Assembly: GCA_017478025.1 (NCBI GenBank)
Contig: JAFVGZ010000003.1
Span: forward strand, 186,001-250,000
Direction of reading: 5' to 3'
DNA from: Prevotella sp.
GTDB lineage: Bacteria > Bacteroidota > Bacteroidia > Bacteroidales > Bacteroidaceae
DNA: 64,000 nt
A program made the position numbers and the translations under genes. Shown here in pieces: positions 58,840 to 64,000 of the stretch. How positions within the stretch are numbered: the first letter of the stretch is position 1; each line of letters opens with the position of its first letter. Under the pieces are notes generated by a model. It made no database searches. It was not told the DNA's origin and saw nothing but the letters and a program-made list of their open reading frames with translations.

Positions 58840-59687
58840 ACAGCCTTGAAACTCATGTCCAATCCCTTCACGCTATGTGTCAGCGCACCGAAGGAGATGA
58901 AATCCACACCTGCCTTTGCGTAAGGAATCATGTTGTCAAACGTAATACCGCCACTTGACTCTGTCTCACATTGATGGTTGACTATCTGCACGGCCTTCAC
59001 GGTATCCTCTGGTGTGAAGTTGTCAAACATTATGCGGTCAGGCTGCTCCTGAAGTGCTTCCTCCAGTTCCTTGAAGTTGCGCACCTCTATCTCAATCTTC
59101 AGATTCTTGCCTTTCTCCTTGCAATACTGCTTCGCACGCGATATGGCATTGTGTATTCCTCCTGCGAAATCCACGTGGTTGTCCTTCAGCAGGATCATGT
59201 CAAAGAGTCCAATGCGATGGTTCATGCCTCCACCAATCTTCACAGCCTCCTTCTCCAGCATACGCATTCCGGGGGTTGTCTTTCTGGTGTCGAGCACGCG
59301 TGTCTTGGTTCCTGCGTCTATGAGGGCCTGCTGGTAGCGGTGGGTCATGGTGGCGATACCGCTCATGCGCTGCATGATGTTTAGCATCAGGCGCTCTGTC
59401 TGGAGCAGGCTCTGCACCTTGCCCGTCACTATCATTGCCACATCACCTTTCTTCACCTGGGCTCCGTCGCCTATCAGCACCTCTACCTGCAGGGTGTCAT
59501 CAAAACGGCGGAACACCTCTTTTGCCACTTCCACTCCGGCGAGGATGCCGTCTTCCTTTATGATAAGACGACTCTTGCCCATAGCATCTGCGGGGATGCA
59601 ACAGAGGGTGGTGTGATCACCGTCACCTATATCCTCTGCAAAACTCAGGTCTATCAAACGGTCTGTAAGTTCTTCTACGCTCAGCAT
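58836..59687 (-). CDS. nadC: nicotinate-nucleotide diphosphorylase (carboxylating)
   Basis: 283 residues. It turns quinolinate and PRPP into nicotinate mononucleotide in de novo NAD synthesis. Visible: EDIGDGDHTT (19-28), LNIMQRMSGIAT with TRVLDTRKTTPGMR (about 120-140), GGGMNHRIGLFDMILLKDNH (about 150-170) and the final GALTHSVKGLDMSFK. Standard length. nadA and nadB are not nearby. Confidence 0.94.
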   Translation of the reverse strand: MLSVEELTDRLIDLSFAEDIGDGDHTTLCCIPADAMGKSRLIIKEDGILAGVEVAKEVFRRFDDTLQVEVLIGDGAQVKKGDVAMIVTGKVQSLLQTERLMLNIMQRMSGIATMTHRYQQALIDAGTKTRVLDTRKTTPGMRMLEKEAVKIGGGMNHRIGLFDMILLKDNHVDFAGGIHNAISRAKQYCKEKGKNLKIEIEVRNFKELEEALQEQPDRIMFDNFTPEDTVKAVQIVNHQCETESSGGITFDNMIPYAKAGVDFISFGALTHSVKGLDMSFKAV

Positions 59688-59710
59688 ATTTATAAATTAA
59701 TTTATTTCTA

Positions 59711-60187
59711 TCAGAAGTACAAGCCGGCACCAATCTTTAGACCTACAGTAGAGTAATTCTTATGATCTGACAGACTCTGGTCATAATATACAGCCGGCTC
59801 AATGGCAACCTTGTCATTTACGAAGAATGTGTAACCTATCTCTACGCCTGGCATGAAATCGTTATGACCTTTCTCAAACACGCCTTTCACATTCACGCCG
59901 CCATACAAGCCATTCTCTATGATATAGTAGCGACCACCTGCACCAATGGTGAATATATTGCGGCTCTCAGCATAGTGAGCATAGCCTATCAGCGCATTAA
60001 GCTGCCATTGGTTCTGGACGAAGTAACCGGCTTTCGCCTGAACGCCGAAGTTAAACTTACTTCCTCCGTTGTAGGACAATCCGAGACCTGTCAAAGCGGC
60101 CTCAACAGTCTTTGTACCTTTTTCAAATTGTGCATTTGCTCCTATCGCCATAGTCAGCATGGCAAGCATTACGATAAATTTTCTCAT
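59711..60187 (-). CDS. small outer-membrane beta-barrel protein
   Basis: 158 residues: signal peptide MRKFIVMLAMLTMAIGANA followed by alternating beta strands (LGLSYNGGSKFNFGVQAKAGY, IFTIGAGGRYYI) and a closing strand ending in aromatic Tyr-Phe (KIGAGLYF), the usual signal for outer-membrane insertion. Function unknown; about eight strands. Upstream of nadC by 23 bases. Confidence 0.78.
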   Translation of the reverse strand: MRKFIVMLAMLTMAIGANAQFEKGTKTVEAALTGLGLSYNGGSKFNFGVQAKAGYFVQNQWQLNALIGYAHYAESRNIFTIGAGGRYYIIENGLYGGVNVKGVFEKGHNDFMPGVEIGYTFFVNDKVAIEPAVYYDQSLSDHKNYSTVGLKIGAGLYF

Positions 60188-60204
60188 GATTTTATTGTTG
60201 ACTT

Positions 60205-60245
60205 AATGATTTACAAATTACGCTTTATGACTTATGAATTACGAA
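60205..60245. repeat. TTACGAATTAC/TTATGAATTAC repeat tract
   Basis: Degenerate units (TTTACAAATTACGC, TTTATGACTTATGAATTACG) fill the gap between the cstA stop and the barrel-protein gene. They are of the same kind as the TTAATTCG tracts elsewhere. Confidence 0.55.
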
Positions 60246-61790
60246 TTACTTATGAACCAGATTCTCGCCATACTTGTTCGTTCTGAAAGTCTCCTGGAAC
60301 TTCTTCCCATGCCATCTGAAGAAGAGGAACAGGCAAGTAGCTGACACAAGTATTCCGATGAGATAGCCTACAGACGTTGACATACCTAATGTTATTTTGC
60401 TGATGCACAGGAAACTGGTGCACACACTTGTCATAAATATTGCAGGCACGAGCGTAATGACATAGAAGCGTTTCTTTAGGGCCAGATATACCGTTATAGC
60501 CCACAGAGTAAACACAGAAAGCGTCTGATTAGCCCAACCGAAGTAACTCCATATCACATTAAAACTGTCAGGGTTATCCATCTGCCACACCAGCATTGCT
60601 ATGGATGCCGCAAACAGCACACAGCTCACCATCAGACGATTCTTGACCGGTTTCTGATCTATTTTAATGGCATCTGCTACTATCAAACGTGCAGAACGCA
60701 GAGCTGTATCGCCACTCGTAATAGGTGCCGCAACCACTCCGAGAATTGCAAGAACACCACCGAATGCTCCAAGCCAACCCTCGCATACCGTCATCACCAC
60801 CTTCGGAGCGGTAAAGAACTGAGTAACAGTATTCTCTGACTGTCCGGTAAACTGTGCTATCATCTCAGGAGAACATACTTCGCGCCAACCCTCTGCAAAG
60901 AAGAACCAGCTGCTCACCGTTGCCCATATCAGCGCAACGATACCTTCTGTTATCATTGAGCCATAGAACACGGGCCTTCCCAGTTTCTCTGACTTCAGAC
61001 AGCGACCCATCAGAGGGCTCTGCGTAGCATGGAAGCCTGATATGGCACCACAGGCAATAGTGATGAACAGAGCCGGGAAAACAGGCTCGGTATTGGTTAT
61101 GCCCAGCTGAGACTGCATATTGTCAAGGCCATCCCACACCTCAGGCAGCGTGGGCCATTTGACAAGCAGCACTACCATCAGCGCTGCAGCCATAAAAAGC
61201 AGCGAAAAAGCAAAGATAGGATATATCTTGCCTATTATTTTGTCTATCGGCATCATGGTTGCCACGAAGTAGTAGGCAAAGATGATGAGAATCCACATCA
61301 GCAGGTTGTCATAGCCGCTTGATTGTATCACCAGATTGTTAATCAGCTGAGCTGGGGCGCTCACAAATACACATCCCACAAGTACCAGCAGCAATACAGC
61401 GAAGCAAAGCATCAGCTTGCGCATATTCTTACCGAGATACTGTCCCACGATATCCGGCAGCCCGATACCGCCCTTGCGCATACTTATCATACCGGACATG
61501 TAATCATGTGTGGCACCGGCAAAGATACAGCCGAGAACTATCCACAGATATGCGGAAGGACCGAACCACATACCCATGATAGCACCAAAAATTGGTCCCG
61601 TCCCGGCAATGTTCAGAAACTGTATCATGAACACCTTCCATGTAGGCAGAACAATGAAATCCACTCCGTCGGCCTTACGGATAGCAGGAGCGACACGCTT
61701 CTCGTCAACACCAAAAACACTTTCTACGAACTTGCCGTAGATGATATAGCCGAGTACGAGCGCAATCAAACTAAGTAAAAACGTTAACAT
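60246..61790 (-). CDS. cstA: CstA-family peptide/pyruvate transporter
   Basis: 514 residues from ATG 61790 (MLTFLLSLIALVLGYIIYGK); the longer frame to 61895 crosses the promoter and is rejected. Many membrane segments. Family-typical FGVDEKRVAPAIRKADGVDF near 22-42, GTGPIFGAIMGMWFGPSAYL near 58-78, and the SGFHATQSPLMGRCLKSEKLGRP motif about 265. CstA proteins import peptides or pyruvate during carbon starvation. The promoter is divergent from that of the DigH-like gene. Confidence 0.93.
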   Translation of the reverse strand: MLTFLLSLIALVLGYIIYGKFVESVFGVDEKRVAPAIRKADGVDFIVLPTWKVFMIQFLNIAGTGPIFGAIMGMWFGPSAYLWIVLGCIFAGATHDYMSGMISMRKGGIGLPDIVGQYLGKNMRKLMLCFAVLLLVLVGCVFVSAPAQLINNLVIQSSGYDNLLMWILIIFAYYFVATMMPIDKIIGKIYPIFAFSLLFMAAALMVVLLVKWPTLPEVWDGLDNMQSQLGITNTEPVFPALFITIACGAISGFHATQSPLMGRCLKSEKLGRPVFYGSMITEGIVALIWATVSSWFFFAEGWREVCSPEMIAQFTGQSENTVTQFFTAPKVVMTVCEGWLGAFGGVLAILGVVAAPITSGDTALRSARLIVADAIKIDQKPVKNRLMVSCVLFAASIAMLVWQMDNPDSFNVIWSYFGWANQTLSVFTLWAITVYLALKKRFYVITLVPAIFMTSVCTSFLCISKITLGMSTSVGYLIGILVSATCLFLFFRWHGKKFQETFRTNKYGENLVHK

Positions 61791-61820
61791 AATTCCTATT
61801 TTTCGGTATAAAATCGCGCG

Positions 61821-61869
61821 CAAAATTACTAAAATTATTTGGAATAACCAAAAAAAAGAACTAACTTTG
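61821..61869. promoter_or_regulatory. Two interlocked divergent promoters (cstA and DigH-like gene)
   Basis: Plus strand: TTTG at 61838-61841, 20-base spacer, TAACTTTG at 61862-61869; the ATG follows 8 bases later. Minus strand: TAATTTTG at 61821-61828 with TTTG at 61849-61852, again 20 bases apart. Each -33 box lies inside the other promoter, so polymerases probably compete. Confidence 0.75.
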
Positions 61870-61877
61870 CACCCTAA

Positions 61878-63620
61878 ATGAAGAAAATTACACATTTTTA
61901 TATTACAATCGCAGTATTTCTTGCCTCATTGCTACCCATTTCCGGCAATGCGACACCATTCTCCCCCACCCCTCTCCGCGAGACGCGCGCCGTTTGGATT
62001 ACCACCATCGGAGGCATCGACTGGCCACGTACATACGCCCATTCACGAGCTACTATGCTCGGACAGCAGGAAGAGCTCTGCAACATTTTGGACCAATTGC
62101 AGAAGGCAAACATAAACACCATTCTCTTGCAGACACGTATTCGCGCCACCACCATCTTTCCTTCACAGACGGAACCCTGGGACGCATGCCTCACCGGACA
62201 CGCCGGAGCGACTCCCGGATACGACCCTTTGGCCTTCGCCATTGAGGAGTGTCACAAGCGCGGAATGCAGCTCCACGCATGGATTGTCACAATACCCATA
62301 GGCAAGTGGAACGGAGCAGGATGCCAGGCTTTAAGGAAAGCTTATCCGAAAATGGTGAAAAAGATTGGAGATGAGGGATTTATCAACCCTGAGGTTAGTG
62401 AGTCCTCCAACTATCTCGCGGCCTATTGCCGTGACCTTGCCTTGCGTTATGATATTGACGGCATACACCTCGACTACATACGCTATCCTGACCAATGGAA
62501 GAGCACACGCAATCGCCACCAAGCCAGGGAGAATATCACACGCATTGTGAGGGCCATAAACAGCGAGGTAAGAAGGGTGAAGCCCTGGGTTGTACTCTCC
62601 TGCTCGCCTGTAGGTAAATATGCCGACACTCGCCGCGCAAGCAGTCATGGATGGAACGCACGCGACATTGTCTGCCAGGATGCCGCACAATGGATGCGCG
62701 AAGGGCTGATGGACGCTATCTTCCCCATGATGTATTTCCGTGACAACAACTTCTATCCCTTTGCCATTGACTGGCAGGAACGCTCGGCTGGCTCTGTCGT
62801 AGCACCAGGACTGGGCATCTATTTCATGCATCCGCGTGAGGGCAACTGGAAACTCTCGGACATTACACAGGAGCTGCAGGTCCTGCGTGCTTACGGCATG
62901 GGCAACTGTCTGTTCCGCTCTAAGTTCTTCACAGACAACACCAAGGGTATCTATTCTTACTATAAGAACTTCTATGCTCCCCTTCCGTCGCTGCCGCAGG
63001 TTGCTCGGTCACAACAGAGACAACAGCCTCCTGCGCCATCATCTCTCAGCATCGATCAAAAGAATGATGGGAGCATAGCACTTTCATGGGGTAATGCAAA
63101 CATGAGCTATAGCCTCAACAGTAATCCCGTTACATCTTATAATATATATGGTTCTTCCACATATCCCGTAGATACAAGAAAGGCAGACAATCTTCTTGCT
63201 GCCAATTATCGTGGCAACACACTCAATATCCCCAATCACGGCAGCATCATATACTATGCCGTAACGGCAGTAGATCGTTATGGCAACGAATCTTCTGCCA
63301 GCCAGACGCACAACGAAAACATTGGCTCTGGCAGAAGTTGGAACTCCAATTCCCGCCGTGTGCCGCTGCCTATCGTAAACGGTAGCACCATATACCTCAA
63401 TAGTAATGACGCTCCCGCAGGCGCGCTAATACATATCTCATCCGTTATGGGTAACGATGTCGCATCCTGCATAGCCAGAAAAGCCCCGCAAGGCAATACT
63501 GCACAGGGAAAAACATGCGTAGAGATAAGCAAACTACCTGCCGGACACTACGCCCTTTACATCATTAACAAGAAAGGATATCGCCATCATCTCGGATATT
63601 TCTCTATACCGATTAAATAA
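61878..63620 (+). CDS. DigH-like glycosyl hydrolase (GHL10/DUF187)
   Basis: 580 residues. Signal peptide MKKITHFYITIAVFLASLLPISGNA. The GHL10 TIM barrel (about 30-370) shows ETRAVWITTIGGIDWPRT, NINTILLQTRIRATT, DGIHLDYIRYPDQW (acidic active-site region, about 195) and DAIFPMMYFRDN. A fibronectin-like or C-terminal beta domain follows (about 385-580). In E. coli DigH cuts denuded peptidoglycan glycans at the septum. The same kind of substrate is bound by SPOR domains such as that at 43778. Confidence 0.88.
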   Translation: MKKITHFYITIAVFLASLLPISGNATPFSPTPLRETRAVWITTIGGIDWPRTYAHSRATMLGQQEELCNILDQLQKANINTILLQTRIRATTIFPSQTEPWDACLTGHAGATPGYDPLAFAIEECHKRGMQLHAWIVTIPIGKWNGAGCQALRKAYPKMVKKIGDEGFINPEVSESSNYLAAYCRDLALRYDIDGIHLDYIRYPDQWKSTRNRHQARENITRIVRAINSEVRRVKPWVVLSCSPVGKYADTRRASSHGWNARDIVCQDAAQWMREGLMDAIFPMMYFRDNNFYPFAIDWQERSAGSVVAPGLGIYFMHPREGNWKLSDITQELQVLRAYGMGNCLFRSKFFTDNTKGIYSYYKNFYAPLPSLPQVARSQQRQQPPAPSSLSIDQKNDGSIALSWGNANMSYSLNSNPVTSYNIYGSSTYPVDTRKADNLLAANYRGNTLNIPNHGSIIYYAVTAVDRYGNESSASQTHNENIGSGRSWNSNSRRVPLPIVNGSTIYLNSNDAPAGALIHISSVMGNDVASCIARKAPQGNTAQGKTCVEISKLPAGHYALYIINKKGYRHHLGYFSIPIK

Positions 63621-63690
63621 GGTAAGGACACAAAAATACATGACTTTTGTCTATACTTACGGGGCAACGAAGCAAAAAAAAAGAAAAAAA

Positions 63691-63722
63691 TTTGGCTAAT
63701 TCACAAATTATTACTACCTTTG
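63691..63722 (+). promoter_or_regulatory. Consensus promoter of rpmE2
   Basis: TTTG at 63691-63694 and TACCTTTG at 63715-63722 with an exact 20-base spacer, preceded by an A-tract (63675-63690). This is the best match to the Bacteroidetes consensus in the window. The 5' leader is about 65 bases. Confidence 0.8.
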
Positions 63723-63793
63723 CGCCCGCAAACTTATAATATCCAAACCAAGCATGACCTATTTGCGGCATGCGCTAAAAAGAAAACAAAGAA

Positions 63794-64000
63794 ATGAAAA
63801 AGAATCTGCATCCGGAAAATTATCGTCCAGTAGTGTTCAAAGACATGTCTAACGGCGATATGTTCCTGACAAAGTCCACTTGTAAGACTAACGACACAGT
63901 TGAATTTGAGGGTGAAACTTACCCTGTAGTAAAGGTCGAGATTTCAAACACCTCTCACCCATTCTATACCGGTAAGAGCAAGCTCGTTGATACCGCAGGT
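63794..64000 (+). CDS. rpmE2: ribosomal protein L31 type B, 5' part (cut by window edge)
   Basis: The first 69 codons are present, out of about 80 for the family. [20 protein letters not shown], then [12 protein letters not shown] and [17 protein letters not shown] match type B L31, the zinc-free form without the CxxC pair. It sits in the large ribosomal subunit near the central protuberance. Start ATG 63794 is preceded by AAAGAA and fits homologues. Confidence 0.95.
   Translation, partial: MKKNLHPENYRPVVFKDMSNGDMFLTKSTCKTNDTVEFEGETYPVVKVEISNTSHPFYTGKSKLVDTAG

Noticed and set aside
61791-61895. N-terminal extension of CstA
   Set aside because: It crosses the cstA promoter and the divergent promoter; the ATG at 61790 starts the first membrane segment as in homologues.

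Overview
The window looks like a chromosomal segment from Bacteroidales, most likely Prevotellaceae (Prevotella in the broad sense). The evidence is: TAnnTTTG-type -7 promoter elements upstream of many genes; families typical of that order (DUF4296, DUF4738, a HU/SPOR fusion protein, a DUF3987 protein, a short primary sigma factor, a DigH-like glycosyl hydrolase, a DPP III-type M49 peptidase); and the ileS-dksA-lspA-DUF4296 gene order. No tRNA or rRNA genes were seen.

Layout. 1-13067 (minus strand) is mostly housekeeping: Mrp (cut by the window edge), xseB, galK, recR, a secreted (alpha/alpha)6 glycosidase, a DUF4296 lipoprotein, lspA, a cysteine-free DksA-like protein, ileS, a LolC/E-type permease and a class I aminotransferase. 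13286-18985 (plus) is a complete tripartite RND efflux operon. 18986-21057 is about 2 kb without a convincing gene. It holds a 16-bp minisatellite, an array with a 43-bp period, an imperfect long inverted repeat and a start-less reading frame, and it leads into a DUF3987 P-loop protein (21058-22851). Together this looks like the remnant of a replication or mobile module.

22939-33064 (plus) holds a GNAT acyltransferase, a stand-alone ketosynthase, an acyl carrier protein, two hotdog proteins, an MMPL exporter, an MscS channel and a phospholipase-D-type enzyme. This resembles a reduced aryl-polyene or unusual-lipid pathway with its exporter. The two hotdog proteins each keep a different half of the FabZ catalytic pair. 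33178-35854 (plus) holds a small sigma factor followed by an exported protein, an HPr-kinase-like protein, a Ser/His S26-type peptidase and a PqqD protein. That set suggests peptide modification, but no precursor or ring-forming enzyme is visible. aspS, a HAD phosphatase, htpG, DPP III and a DUF4738 lipoprotein follow. 43778-45372 (plus) holds a HU/SPOR membrane protein and an FHA protein. 45515-61790 (minus) is a long housekeeping block: recQ, recJ, a zinc-ribbon membrane protein, a GH25 lysozyme, manC, rpoD, folD, ffh, rfbB-rfbA-rfbD, nadC, an outer-membrane barrel and cstA. A DigH-like enzyme and the start of rpmE2 (L31 type B) close the window on the plus strand.

Intergenic DNA carries several dispersed repeat families: TTAATTCG tracts, TTGTACATT tracts, CCCC/GGGG palindromes and a REP-like hairpin family around GGGCCGAGCGATG. 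They often abut stop codons or run up to start codons. One REP-like copy lies inside the signal-peptide region of the efflux outer-membrane gene, and another can fold into a three-way junction just upstream of aspS.
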